Origin: Gordius sp. MW1
Taxonomy: Eukaryota > Nematomorpha > Gordioida > Gordea > Gordiidae
Reading direction: 5' to 3'
Assembly (NCBI GenBank): GCA_964036665.1
Contig: OZ038526.1
Coordinates: 9,300,001 to 9,364,000, forward strand
DNA length: 64,000 nt
Under the pieces are notes generated by a model. It was given only the letters and a program-made list of their open reading frames with translations, did no database searches and was not told the DNA's origin. The translations under genes were made by a program, and so were the position numbers. Positions 45,365 to 58,312 of the stretch are shown here, piece after piece (positions within the stretch are counted from its first letter, which is position 1; every line of letters begins with the position of its first letter).

Positions 45365-47120
45365 CAGGGGATTCGCCCCTGGTGGGGGAGGGGGGAGGGG
45401 ATGGGGGGACTTGGAGTTCGTTTTGGTACATGCGCCTAGTTTTGGGGTATTATTTTTACAAAACTCATCTATGCTCCGTATAAACGTAGCACATTTGCTA
45501 TGCATTTTATAGGCGAGGCGGAAGGAGGGGCAATGGTCATAAAGGGAGTCAGATGATACTCGTACAACGTTCTAAAAAAAAACGTTATAATTGTTTTTTT
45601 ACATACACTATTGTCATATTAATAATTTACCTCAATAAATAAAGTATTCATAAATGTTGTATAGCAGTTTATTATTAAAAAAATTAGTCTTTTTAGTATT
45701 TTTATACAAAAAAACTAAGCTATCATTTAACATTTTATACTTCATTTTGAGGCATATGTTTTCTTTCACTCGTTCTTTATTATAACTGTTTTATCATTGC
45801 CTTACATCAAATTCTTAACTAATCTAAAGCCATTGGTCAGTAGCCAGCAGACGGTCAAATAGCCTATAATTATAATATAGAAATTCAATACACCATTTTT
45901 CCAGTGGTCATTTTTTTTAATGGTCAACTGTCAGCATTACCAAATAAGGGCCAAATATGTAAAAGAATTCCAGATCACACTTTGGCCAGTGGTCATTTTT
46001 TCCATTGGTCAGTAGACAGCAGACGGCCAAAAAGCCTATATTTTTAATCTTATTAACAATAACAATATATTATCAATGCTAAATTTAGGTTAAAAACAAA
46101 AAGAAAAAAATTCACAAAGCAGCAAATAAAGTAGCAATTAACCAAATTAATAATTTTGGCCTTTGGCCGGGGTCAGATAAAGTAGAAGTAAGCAACGGTC
46201 ACCATTAATTTTCAAGGAATTATAAAGCCAGTTTCGCAATCATCCGTTAACATAGACAAATCGTCCAATAAATTACGGGAAATATAAATAGCTATTAAGC
46301 AGAATTTCGGCCTTTGGCCGGAGTCAGATAAAGTAGAAGTAAGTAACGGTCATCATTAATTTGCCGGGAATTATTTAGCCAGTTTAGCAAGTATCCGATA
46401 TATACATAGACTAGATAGACTGCTCATGCCATATGTTGCATATGATTAATTGTGTGTCAAATTTTCCTCCATTTTGAAGAGGGTAACTGGTGTATTTTAA
46501 CCATGTAATTTCCCTATAACAGTCATTCCTCACTAGTTTATAAATTAAAACGAACGTCAATAAATTAATATTATACAAAATATTGATGGCGCTATATTAT
46601 TAAACAAACTTTAATCGCATTTTTTACATTTTTAATTTCTATGTATTGTGTAAATGATATTTATTTTAAAATGTTGTTTTTGACATCTACCCAATTCAAT
46701 ATTTTTTTATTTACCTTTTTAAGATCATTTAATTTGTAAAAATTAATACTTTCTATATGATCACCACTTTACAATGTTCACATCAAAGTGGAAAAGGGTA
46801 CGCATTTTGCGCGTTGATGAGCAGTCTATTAGTCTTATGAAGCAACAACCTAGACATGCTGCAAAAATAAATGTATGTATAAAGCTAATCAGTCGGGCAC
46901 AACAACAATAATGGAGACTGGGCTCAGGCGAGGTCGAAAAAATTAAAGCCAACGGTCATAAGCTAGTCTATTTGCAAAAGCCAAATAAAAGTCTTGAAGC
47001 ATAAGTCTACAGCCATTAAAAATCTCCATGGCAATTATGGGAAAATTACTAGTTGAACAACGGACGGACAACGGACGGGCGGACAACGAAAAGCGAGCCC
47101 ATAAATTGCATAGCAATTAA
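45365..47120. mobile_element. Helitron-like composite element, diverged copy
   Basis: The left terminal hairpin is CAGGGGATTCGCCCCTG (45365-45381), differing in sequence but not in pairing from the family form. The right end is CGAGCCCATAAATTGCATAGCAATTAA after GGACGGACAACGGAC repeats. Hairpin modules are at 45840-46040. Two copies of a block containing TTGGCCGG.GTCAGATAAAGTAGAAGTAA (spaced, about 165 bp apart, 46150 and 46315) are peculiar to this copy. Confidence 0.55.
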
Positions 47121-47375
47121 TACGTTATTAGAAAGATGGTAGTAGAAGTTATTCACACTATGAATTGTGCAAATTGCGGCACAGCGCGCTAACACTGTAA
47201 AATTAGTTTTATCTAACTAATTTAAATTTAATTGCATTTTAATTATATTTCCAGATTATACATATAATACAAAAATACAAATGGTGTTGGTATTGAATTT
47301 CGTTACTGATATCCAAATTGTAACAAATATATTCGCGCGTATATATTAGGAAAATTACGACATTATGAACAACTA

Positions 47376-47998
47376 TTAATTGCTATGCAATTTATGGGCT
47401 CGTTTTTTCGTTGTCCGTCCGTTGTCCGTTGTCCGTCCGTTGTCCGTTACCCTCCCTATCTATTTGCATTGGGTATATTAGGTTATCGATTTTTTAAATT
47501 AATGCATGAGAAAGAGGTGCCCCACCCCTCATCTCTATCTCCCTCGCTGTGTTATTTTTTAAATTAATGCATAAGAGGTGCCCCACCCCTCATCTCTATC
47601 TTCCTCGGTGTGTTATATATAAGATTTGTTAAATTATCTATTTAAACATAGATAAAAGTTGTTTACTTTTAATGCTATGCAATTTAACTAGTTATATAAT
47701 AAACATAAATAAAAGTTGTTTACTTTTTAATTGCTATGCAATTTAACTAGTTTTGGGGTTAGAATCCCGGAGTTTTTTTGACTCTTATGATTGTTCTTGT
47801 TACTATCATTGATAATAAGAATTTTTGGCCGTCCGCTGGCTGCTGATCAATGAAAAAAATGACCATTGGCCAAAATGTGAATCGAAATTATTTTTTTCGT
47901 TTTTTTTGACTATTATGATTGTTCCTGTTTCTACCATTGCTATTATGACTTTTTGGCCGTCCGCTGGCTGCTGACCAATGTTATATAATAAACATAAA
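47376..47998. mobile_element. Helitron-like composite element, partial
   Basis: It starts at the TTAATTGCTATGCAATTTATGG end with GTCCGTCCGTTGTCC repeats, has two AGAGGTGCCCCACCCCTCAT copies (47510-47600), and about two units of the ~130 bp repeat (47800-47990). It is cut off where a second copy in opposite orientation begins. Confidence 0.55.
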
Positions 47999-48003
47999 TA
48001 AAA

Positions 48004-48345
48004 CTCGGGCCTTCGGCCCTCGTGGGAAGGGGGAAGGGGGAAGGGGAGGAGGGAAGAGAAGGGAAAACTCATCTACACTCCGTATAAATGTATCATATTT
48101 GCTATGCAATTTATGGGCGAGAAAGGTGGGAAGGGGTGAGAATGCCTATAGACGGGGGGTATTAAATGTAAAATAATTAGTTAATTATTAATACAAATTT
48201 TCGATTTAATTAACAAAAATTGCCCTCTCCGGGATTCGAACTCACATTAGTAGAGCCAGCCTTTGTAGCGGCACGGGGAACCATTTAAGTAGAGGTATAG
48301 GCCTTTGTAGGGGAGAGCATACAGTAATTATTGATGTTAACCAAA
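48004..48345. mobile_element. Helitron-like composite element, terminal-hairpin end only
   Basis: It has CTCGGGCCTTCGGCCCTCG at 48004-48022, the subterminal ATTTGCTATGCAATTTATGG at 48089 and a reversed B-box segment (GGGATTCGAAC at 48230). Sequence then becomes unique, so the copy is truncated. Confidence 0.6.
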
Positions 48346-50450
48346 TGAATTATTTATTACTAATTCTTTTTTAGGGGAAAAGGTCATACTTAGGTTTTTT
48401 TAACTAATGGGTGTCAAAGGTTGTTAATATGAGAAAAGCGAAAATACCCTAAAGACGAGGAAATTATAAGAAAATTAAATATAAAACGATATTCTTGATA
48501 AGTGAAAGTGAGCAAAAGCTATTAATCTTAAGCATTGCTGAAAAAGAACACCTATTTAGAACCACAAATTTGGACAGAGTCTTAAACAAACATAACTCAT
48601 TCATTTTTCTACGTTTTATTTTCGAGGTGCGTTATTTTTTTAATTTATAACTATAACGTGCTTATTAAATTAGAGGCAAATTTTAGATTTAAGTATTTTA
48701 AATTAATTTTAACAATGCTTTGCACGTCGCCTTGCATATCGACAATGTTGGTATGTTTATTTGTTTATCTATCATATTTACGATCTTTAATAAATAATAA
48801 GAGTCCTCTCAAATTTTATGCAGTCTTTTTAGTTTAGTATCTTATATTCAACCAATGAGGCTCTGAGGTACTAATCGGTAAATTTATCTATACATATCAA
48901 AATTAGCAAAAAAGCACACAACATGGGAATGTTTCTAAAAGCGCGAGTTATATTTATTTAAGAAATTGGTTATGTTTTACGGTATCGAGAATATTTATTT
49001 GTTACAACTTTATATATTGTAAAATAAACCAAGGTAGTTGAGTACAAACCTAGTATTAATTTATAATTGCAATCTAACTTAGTAATTACGCTATTTATAG
49101 AACAATTAATTAACTAGCTTAGTACATTTAAACGCCTTGGATTCTTGATTACCCTGCTTAATTTTAGGAACTTAAGGAATCTAATCTAACGCTAACATTA
49201 ATCATACCCCAAAGACTGATCTTTATGGATGATGACGTTTGATCCGTTATTGTCACATCTCTCTTGGTTAGCTCTTTATTAAGATTCTTACTAAAAATCT
49301 TCTTGGGGCTATCTTCACATTAGCAAGGCACCGCCAAAAACTCTTTTCAATCAAGATTTAATCAAAAACTTAAAACTATCATTAATTTAAAAAATCCATT
49401 AAACTTTGTTATAATTATAAGGTAAGCAAGGGCTTGATATGGCTTCGCCGAATATATGTTAAAATGATTAAAATAGTAATTATAAATTAGTATTTTAATT
49501 ACTTACGTGAATATTGCAGAACGAAGGTTGGAATTTTAATTTGAAGCAAAGCTAAAATAGCGATCGACCAAAAATTTTAATCAAGGTAAGGGAGAGAGAG
49601 GGAGTGGAGGGTATGATTAGTTGTTTTTTTTATAAATTATCAAGGTCACGCCAACATAAGCTATTATTGGGTTGTCGAGCGGTGAGGCGGGGTTGAGGGA
49701 TGATCTCTCTCCCTTTCTCCATCTCCTCCACTCCCGCCCCCTAATAATACCAACTCAGCGGTGGAATATGGATCAATAATACCATTAACGTTTTTGGAAA
49801 TCTTAGTTTTTTAGATACTATAAATATTTTTTCTTAGATTTAAAAAATGTAGGGCATGTTTTATAAAATTATAAATTAATGGTTCATAGGCACGTCTTAA
49901 TATCTTGTTTAATTTTGGCAGGGATTTTATATCATCTTACCGAATGTTTATTTTTAATCTATACGAAATAAGATGTAATCATATATCTGCTTGAAAAGAG
50001 CGTTAAAGGGTAATATATTAGTTATATTTTAGCAATATGTCAAAGAATTTAAATGATTGAGGGGAAAAATGGGCGCATTAATTATTTAAAAGTATTAAAA
50101 ATTCTAGATATAATAAACACAAAAAACATCATATAATAATTAATATAAAATCATCTAAAAGTACCACCTATTTTTGAATTAAAATTTTTTTAAATTAGGT
50201 CTTAATGTAAAAATAATTTGATTTCTTTATTACGATTTAAATTATGGCTTCATTCTAAAAAAAATTAATCAAAATGCCGCAAGAATTGTAGTCACAATAC
50301 AATGTATTAAAAAATGGTGAAAGGTTTCTTTAATATACGTTTAATGGAATTGGGATTAATTTGTTTCGAAGACCTTTGATGTAAAAATTTCAATTTAAAT
50401 TTGCGAAACAGATTTGAATTTTTCTATATTAAATTGCATTGAAATATAGA
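48346..50450. other. Unique AT-rich DNA, no gene recognised
   Basis: I found no coding frame, satellite or element end in this stretch. A GAGGG/CTCCC-rich pair near 49590 and 49690-49740 may form a weak hairpin. Confidence 0.4.
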
Positions 50451-51326
50451 CATTAGTTTTTATGGCCTTTAGTGATTATGGGTCTAACAAACATTATATT
50501 ATAAAACAACACAATGTTAAGAATTTGCAGAATTGTTGGGAGAAATTTTTTGTTGAATTTGAACAATTTTTAATTAAAAAAATCAAAAATTTGGCCAATG
50601 GTCACTTTTTCTCTATTGGTCAGTACCAACAGATACTCTATAAGTCAATGATAGCCAAAAAAAACGGAAAAAAAAATTTTGATGCTCACTTTGGCCAATG
50701 GTCATTTTTTTCCGTTGGTCAGCAGCCAGCACACGGTAAAAGTGGATATAAATTCATAAGAGTAAAAAAAACGAAAAAAAAAATTTTAAATCACATTTTG
50801 GCCAATGGTCATTTTTTTCCATTGGTCAGCAGCCAGGACACGGTAAAAGTGGATATAAATTCATAATAGTAAAAAAAAACGAAAAAAAAGTTTTCGAATC
50901 ACATTTTGGCCAATGGTCATTTTATTCCATTGGTCAGCAGCCAGCGGACGGCCAAAAAGTGATAATAGTAATGGTAGGAACAGGAACAATCATAATAGTC
51001 AAAAAAAACGAAAAAAATATTTTCGATTCACATTTTGGCCAATGGTCATTTTTTCCATCGGTCAGGAGCCAGCGGACGGCCAAAAAGTCATAATAGCAAT
51101 GGTAGTAACAGGAACAATCATAATAGTCAAAAAAAACGAGAAAAAAAAACTCGGATTTACATTTTGGCCAATGGTCATTTTTTTCAGTGGTCAGCAGCCA
51201 ACGGACGGCCAAAAAGTCTTATTATCAATGATAGTAACAAGAACAATCATAAAAGACAAAAAAACCCGGGATTCTAACCCAAAAACTAGTTAAATTGCAT
51301 AGCAATTAAAAGTAAACAACTTTTAT
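50451..51326. repeat. Left arm of a 2.1 kb inverted repeat
   Basis: It is an almost exact reverse complement of 51724-52584. At least 381 bases (50913-51293 against 51754-52134) translate identically in opposite strands. It contains six units of the ~130 bp repeat with its CCAATGG hairpin. The main difference is a short extra segment TGGCCTTTAG near 50462. Confidence 0.9.
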
Positions 51327-51535
51327 TTATGTTTATTATATAGCATTAATAAATTGCATAGCAATTAAAAAGTAAACTTTATCTATGTTTATTATATAAC
51401 AAAAACTAGTTAAATTGCATAGCAATTAAAAGTAAACAACTTTTATTTATGTTTATTATATAACTAGTTAAATTGCATAGCAATTAAAAGTAAACAACTT
51501 TTATTTATGTTTATTATATAATAGATAATTTAACA
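51283..51535. repeat. Short tandem array at the palindrome centre
   Basis: Four copies, 58-66 bp each, contain ACTAGTTAAATTGCATAGCA and AACTTTTATTTATGTTTATT. The second copy is altered. Two similar copies lie at 47645-47750. The included AATTGCATAGCAATT palindrome is the same as the composite element's terminal hairpin. Confidence 0.8.
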
Positions 51536-51723
51536 AATCTTAGATATAACACACCGAGGGAGATAGAGATGAGGGGTGGGGCACCTCTTTCTCATGCATT
51601 AATTTAAAAAAGCGATAACCTAATATACCCAATGCAAATAGATAGGGAGGGTAACGGACGGACAACGGACAGACAACGGACAACGGACAACCAAAAACGA
51701 GCCCATAAATTGCATAGCAATTA

Positions 51724-52584
51724 AAAGTTGTTTACTTTTAATTGCTATGCAATTTAACTAGTTTTTGGGTTAGAATCCCGGGTTTTTTTGTCTTTTATGA
51801 TTGTTCTTGTTACTATCATTGATAATAAGACTTTTTGGCCGTCCGTTGGCTGCTGACCACTGAAAAAAATGACCATTGGCCAAAATGTAAATCCGAGTTT
51901 TTTTTTCTCGTTTTTTTTGACTATTATGATTGTTCCTGTTACTACCATTGCTATTATGACTTTTTGGCCGTCCGCTGGCTCCTGACCGATGGAAAAAATG
52001 ACCATTGGCCAAAATGTGAATCGAAAATATTTTTTTCGTTTTTTTTGACTATTATGATTGTTCCTGTTCCTACCATTACTATTATCACTTTTTGGCCGTC
52101 CGCTGGCTGCTGACCAATGGAATAAAATGACCATTGGCCAAAATGTGATTCGAAAACTTTTTTTTCGTTTTTTTTTACTATTATGAATTTATATCCACTT
52201 TTACCGTGTCCTGGCTGCTGACCAATGGAAAAAAATGACCATTGGCCAAAATGTGATTTAAAATTTTTTTTTTCGTTTTTTTTACTCTTATGAATTTATA
52301 TCCACTTTTACCGTGTCCTGGCTGCTGACCAATGGAAAAAAATGACCATTGGCCAAAGTGAGCATCAAAAATTTTTTTTCCATTTTTTTGGCTATCATTG
52401 ACTTATAGAGTATCTGTTGGTACTGACCAATAGAGAAAAAGTGACCATTGGCCAAATTTTTGATTTTTTTAATTAAAAATTGTTCAAATTCAACAAAACA
52501 TTTCTCCCAACAATTCTGCAAATTCTTAACATTGTGTTGTTTTATAATATAATGTTTGTTAGACCCATAATCAATAAAAACTAA
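51724..52584. repeat. Right arm of the 2.1 kb inverted repeat
   Basis: It mirrors 50451-51326. It continues outward into the spacer with CTAACCCTAACCC (52617) that marks the start of the head-to-tail cluster, so the left arm is the reversed member of that cluster. Confidence 0.9.
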
Positions 52585-52840
52585 TGTAATACGCAACTAG
52601 ATGCAAACACTAAATCTAACCCTAACCCTTGCCTATATTACATTTTGCCTATATCATTTTGCCTATAATGGAAAATTTGTATAAAGAATTAATTAATCAT
52701 TAGGCATTTAATACCCCCCTATAGGCATTCTCGCGCCTTCCCACCTTTCTCGCCCATAAATTGCATAGCAAATATGATACATTTATACGAAGTACAGATG
52801 AGTCGTCCCCCCTTCCCTTCCCCTCTTCCCTTCCCTTCTG

Positions 52841-54981
52841 CAATTTATGGGCTCGTTTTTTGTTGTCCGTCCGTTGTCCGTCCGTCCGTTACCCTCCACT
52901 GTTAATTGCTATGCAATTTATGGGCTCGTTTTTTGGTGTCCGTCCGTCCGTCGTCCGTCCGTTCTATCCTCCCTATCTATTTGCATTGGGTATATTAGGT
53001 TATCGCTTTTTTAAATTAATGCATGAGAAAGAGGTGCCCCACCCCTTATCTCTATCTCCCTCGCTGTGTTATTTTTTAAATTAATGCATAAGAGGTGCCC
53101 CACCCCTCATCTCTATCTCCCTCGCTTTCGGGCGGGGTCGGGTTTTAATTGCTACGTTAAATTAATGCATAAGTAAATCTATTCGTTTTTGAATTGGGTA
53201 ACATTGATATTAATTGCTATAATTACCCTATGCCCTCCACTACAAGAGTTTGGGTTAGAATCTCGGAGTTTTTTTAGACTCTTATGATTGTTCTTGTTAC
53301 TACCATTGATAATAAGACTTTTTGGCCGTCTGCTGGCTGCTGACCAATGAAAAAAATGACCATTGGCCAAAATGTAAATCCGAGTTTTTTTTTCGTTTTT
53401 TTTGACTATTATGATTGTTCCTGTTACTACCATTGCTATTATGACTTTTTGGCCGTCTGCTGGCTGCTGACCAATGAAAAAAATGACCATTGGCCAAAAT
53501 GTAAATCCAAGTTTATTTTTTCGTTTTTTTTTGATTATTATGATTGTTCCTGTTACTACCATTGCTATTATGACTTTTTGGCAATCCGCTGGCTGCTGAC
53601 CGATGGAAAAAATGATCATTGGCCAAAATGTGATTCCAAGTTTTTTTTTCGTTTTAGTTTTGACTATTACGATTGTTCTTGTTACTATCATTGATAATAA
53701 GACTTTTTGGCCGTCCGCTGGCTGCTGACCAATGAAAAAAATGACCATTGGCCAAAATGTGAATCCGAGTTTATTTTTTCGTTTTTTTTGATTATTATGA
53801 TTGTTCCTGTTACTACCATTGCTATTATGACTTTTTGGCCGTCCGCTGGCTGCTGACCGATGGAAAAAATGATCATTGGCCAAAATGTGATTCCAAGTTT
53901 TTTTTTCGTTTTAGTTTTGACTATTACGATTGTTCTTGTTACTATCATTGATAATAAGACTTTTTGGCCGTCCGCTGGCTGCTGACCAATGAAAAAAATG
54001 ACCATTGGCCAAAATGTGAATCCGAGTTTATTTTTTCGTTTTTTTTGACTATTATGATTATTCCTGTTACTACCATTGCTATTATGACTTTTTGGCCGTC
54101 CGCTGGCTGCTGACCGATGGAAAAAATGACCATTGGCCAAAATGTGATTCCAAGTTTTTTTTTCGTTTTAGTTTTGACTATTATGATTGTTCCTGTTCCT
54201 ACCATTGCTATTATGACTTTTTGGCCGTCCGCTGGCTGCTGACCAATGGAATAAAATGACCATTGGCCAAAATGTAATTCGAAAATTTTTTTTTCGTTTT
54301 TTTACTATTATGAATTTATATCCACTTTTACCGTGTCCTGGCTGCTGACCAATGGAATAAAATGACCATTGGCCAAAATGTGATTCGAAAATTTTTTTTT
54401 CGTTTTTTTACTCTTATAAATTTATATCCATTTTTACCATGTGCTGGCTGCTGACCGATGGAAAAAAATGACCATTGGCCAAAGTGAGCATCAAATTTTT
54501 TTTTCCGTTTTTTTGGCTATCATTGACTTATAGAGTATCTGTTAATACTGACCAATGGAGAAAAAATGACCATTCGCCAAATTTTTGATTTTGTTCAAAT
54601 TCAACAAAAATTTCTCCCAACAATTCTGCAAATTCTTAACATTGTGATGTTTTATAATATAATGTTTGTTAGACCCATAATCACTAAGGGCCGTAAAAAC
54701 TAATGTAATACGCAACTAAATGCAAACACTAAATCTAACCCTAACCCTTGCCTATATTACATTTTGCCTATATTACATTTTGCCTATAAATGGAAAATTT
54801 GTATAAATAATTAATTAATCATTAGGCATTTAATACCCCCCTATAGGCATTCTCGACCCTTCCCACCTTTCTCGCCCATAAATTGCATAGCAAATATGAT
54901 ACATTTATACGAAGTAAAGATGAGTCGTTTTCCCGGATTCCCTTCTCCCCTCCCCCGTCCCACGAGGGCCGAAGGCGCGAG
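52841..54981. mobile_element. Composite element, tandem copy 1
   Basis: In order: GTCCGTCCG head (52841 and 52921), AGAGGTGCCCC blocks, about ten units of the ~130 bp hairpin repeat (53270-54560), the AACAATTCTGCAAATTCTTA spacer with CTAACCCTAACCC (54738), the CATAAATTGCATAGCAAATA subterminal motif (54880) and the terminal hairpin CGAGGGCCGAAGGCGCGAG. Frames such as MANGHFF are repeat translations. Confidence 0.7.
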
Positions 54982-56645
54982 TTTTTTTTTATCGATATTT
55001 TAAATTAATGCATAAGAGGTGCCCCACCCCTCATCTCTATCTCGCTCACTTTCGGGCGGGGTCGGGTTTTAATTGCTACGTTAAATTAATGCATATGTAT
55101 ATCTATTCGTTTTTGAATTGGGTAACATTGATATTAATTGCTATAATTACCCTATGCCCTCCACTACAAGGGCCTATGCCTCTACTGATATGGGTCCCTG
55201 TGCCCCTACAAAAGCCTATGCCTCTATTAATGTGGGTTTGAACCCCGGCGAACGTTCTGAATTGCTGGTTCGATTCCCGGAGAGGACAAAATTTTTTTTT
55301 ATTTTTTAAATTAAATTAATATATTTTTCCTGTTACTACCATTGATAATATGACTTTTTGTTTTGGCCGTCCGCTTGTTCTATTATTGTTTCATTTTATT
55401 ATATAATAAACATAAATAAAAGTTGTTTACTTTTAATTGCTAAGAAATTTAACTAGTTTTTGGGTTAGAATCCCGGAGTTTTTTTGACTCTTATGATTCC
55501 GTCCGCTGGCTGCTGACCAATGAAAAAAATGACCATTGGCCAAAATGTGAATCCGAGTTTATTTTTTCGTTTTTTTTTTGACTATTATGATTGTTCCTGT
55601 TACTACCATTGCTATTATAACTTTTTGGCCGTCCGCTGGCTCCTGACCGATGGAAAAAATGACCATTGGCCAAAATGTGAATCGAAATTATTTTTTTCGT
55701 TTTTTTTGACTATTATGATTGTTCCTGTTCCTACCATTGCTATTATGACTTTTTGGCCGTCCGCTGGCTCCTGACCGATGGAAAAAATGACCATTGGCCA
55801 AAATGTGAATCGAAATTTTTTTTTTCGTTTTTTTTGACTATTATGATTGTTCCTGTTCCTACCATTGCTATTATGACTTTTTGGCCGTCCGCTGGCTGCT
55901 GACCAATGGAATAAAATGACCATTGGCCAAAATGTGATTCGAAAATTTTTTTTTCGTTTTTTTTTACTATTATGAATTTATATCCACTTTTACCGTGTCC
56001 TGGCTGCTGACCATTGGAATAAAATGACCATTGGCCAAAATGTGATTCGAAAATTTTTTTTTCGTTTTTTTTTACTCTTATAAATTTATATCCATTTTTA
56101 CCATGTGCTGGCTGCTGACCGATGGAAAAAAATGACCAATGGCCAAAGTGAGCATCAAATTTTTTTTTCCGTTTTTTTGGCTATCATTGACTTATAGAGT
56201 ATCTGTTGGTACTGACCAATGGAGAAAAAATGACCATTCGCCAAATTTTTGATTTTGTTCAAATTCAACAAAAATTTCTCCCAACAATTCTGCAAATTCT
56301 TAACATTGTGAAGTTTTATAATATAATGTTTGTTAGACCCATAATCACTAAAGGCCGTAAAAACTAATGTAATACGCAACTAGATGCAAACACTAAATCT
56401 AACCCTAACCCTTGCCTATATTACATTTTGCCTATATTACATTTTGCCTATAAATGGAAAATTTGTATAAATAATTAATTAATCATTAGGCATTTAATAC
56501 CCCCCTATAGGCATTCTCGCCCCTTCCCACCTTTCTCGCCCATAAATTGCATAGCAAATATGATACATTTATACGAAGTAAAGATGAGTCGTTTTCCCGG
56601 ATTCCCTTCTCCCCTCCCCCGTCCCACGAGATCCGAAGGCGCGAG
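54982..56645. mobile_element. Composite element, tandem copy 2
   Basis: It lacks the GTCCGTCCG head and begins with the AGAGGTGCCCC block. It has a tRNA-like B-box segment (55262-55285), five to six ~130 bp units, spacer and a terminal hairpin mutated to CGAGATCCGAAGGCGCGAG, which weakens the stem. Confidence 0.7.
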
Positions 56646-58243
56646 TTTTTTTTTATCGATTTTTTAAATTAATGCATAAGAGGTGCCCACCCCTCATCTC
56701 TATCTCCCTCGCTGTGTCATTTTTTAAATTAATGCATAAGAGGTGCCCCACCCCTCATCTCTATCTCGCTCACTTTCGGGCGGGGTCGGGTTTTAATTGC
56801 TACGTTAAATTAATGCATATGTATATCTATTCGTTTTTGAATTGGGTAACATTGATATTAATTGCTATAATTACCCTATGCCCTCCACTACAAGGGCCTA
56901 TGCCTCTACTGATATGGGTCCCTGTGCCCCTACAAAAGCCTATGCCTCTATTAATGTGGGTTTGAACCCCGGCGAACGTTCTGAATTGCTGGTTTGATTC
57001 CCGGAGAGGACAAAATTTTTTTTTATTTTTTAAATTAAATTAATATATTTTTCCTGTTACTACCATTGATAATATGACTTTTTGGCCGTCCGCTTGTTCT
57101 ATTATTGTTTCATTTTATTATATAATAAACATAAATAAAAGTTGTTTACTTTTAATTGCTAAGCAATTTAACTAGTTTTTGGGTTAGAATCCCGGAGTTT
57201 TTTTGACTCTTATGATTCCGTCAGCTGGCTGCTGACCAATGAAAAAAATGACCATTGGCCAAAATGTGAATCCGAGTTTATTTTTTCGTTTTTTTTGACT
57301 ATTATGATTGTTCCTGTTACTACCATTGCTATTATGACTTTTTGGCCGTCCGCTGGCTCCTGACCGATGGAAAAAATGACCATTGGCCAAAATGTGAATC
57401 GAAATTATTTTTTTCGTTTTTTTTGACTATTATGATTGTTCCTGTTCCTACCATTGCTATTATGACTTTTCGGCCGTCCGCTGGCTGCTGACCAATGGAA
57501 TTAAATGACCATTGGCCAAAATGTGATTCGAAAACTTTTTTGTCGTTTTTTTGACTATTATGAATTTATATCCACTTTTACCGTGTCCTCGCTGCTGACC
57601 AATGGAAAAAAATGACCATTGGCCAAAATGTGATTCCAAATTTTTTTTTCGTTTTTTTTACTCTTATGAATTATATCCACTTTTACCGTGTGCTGGCTGC
57701 TGACCAATGGAAAAAAATGACCATTGGCCAAAGTGAGCATCAAAATTTTTTTTTCCGTTTTTTTGGCTATTGTTGACTTATAGAGTATCTGTTGGTACTG
57801 ACCAATATTGAAAAAATGACCATTGGCCCAATTTTTGATTTTTTTAATTAAAAATTGTTCAAATTCAACAAAAAAGTTCTCCCAACAATTTTGCAAATTC
57901 TTAACATTGTGATGTTTTATAATATAATGTTTGTTAGACCCATAATCACTAAAGGCCATAAAAACTAATGTAATACGCAACTAGATGCAAACCCTAAATC
58001 TAACCCTAACCCTTGCCTATATTACATTTTGCCTATAAATGGAAAATTTGTATAAATAATAATTAATTAATCATTAGGCATTTAATACCCCCCTATAGGC
58101 ATTCTCGCCCCTTCCCACCTTTCTCGCCCATAAATTGCATAGCAAATATGATACATTTATACGAAGTACAGATGAGTCGTCCCCCCTTCCCTTCCCCTCT
58201 TCCCTTCCCTTCTCCCCCTTCCCACGAGGGCCGAAGGCCCGAG
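56646..58243. mobile_element. Composite element, tandem copy 3
   Basis: It has the same order as copy 2 with two AGAGGTGCCC blocks at the start and about five ~130 bp units. The terminal hairpin CGAGGGCCGAAGGCCCGAG (58225-58243) is intact. Confidence 0.7.
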
Positions 58244-58312
58244 TATATTATTAATAATGGCTTATTTTATTGAAAAATAAAGAGCCATAATTAAATATTG
58301 GAGCATTGATAT

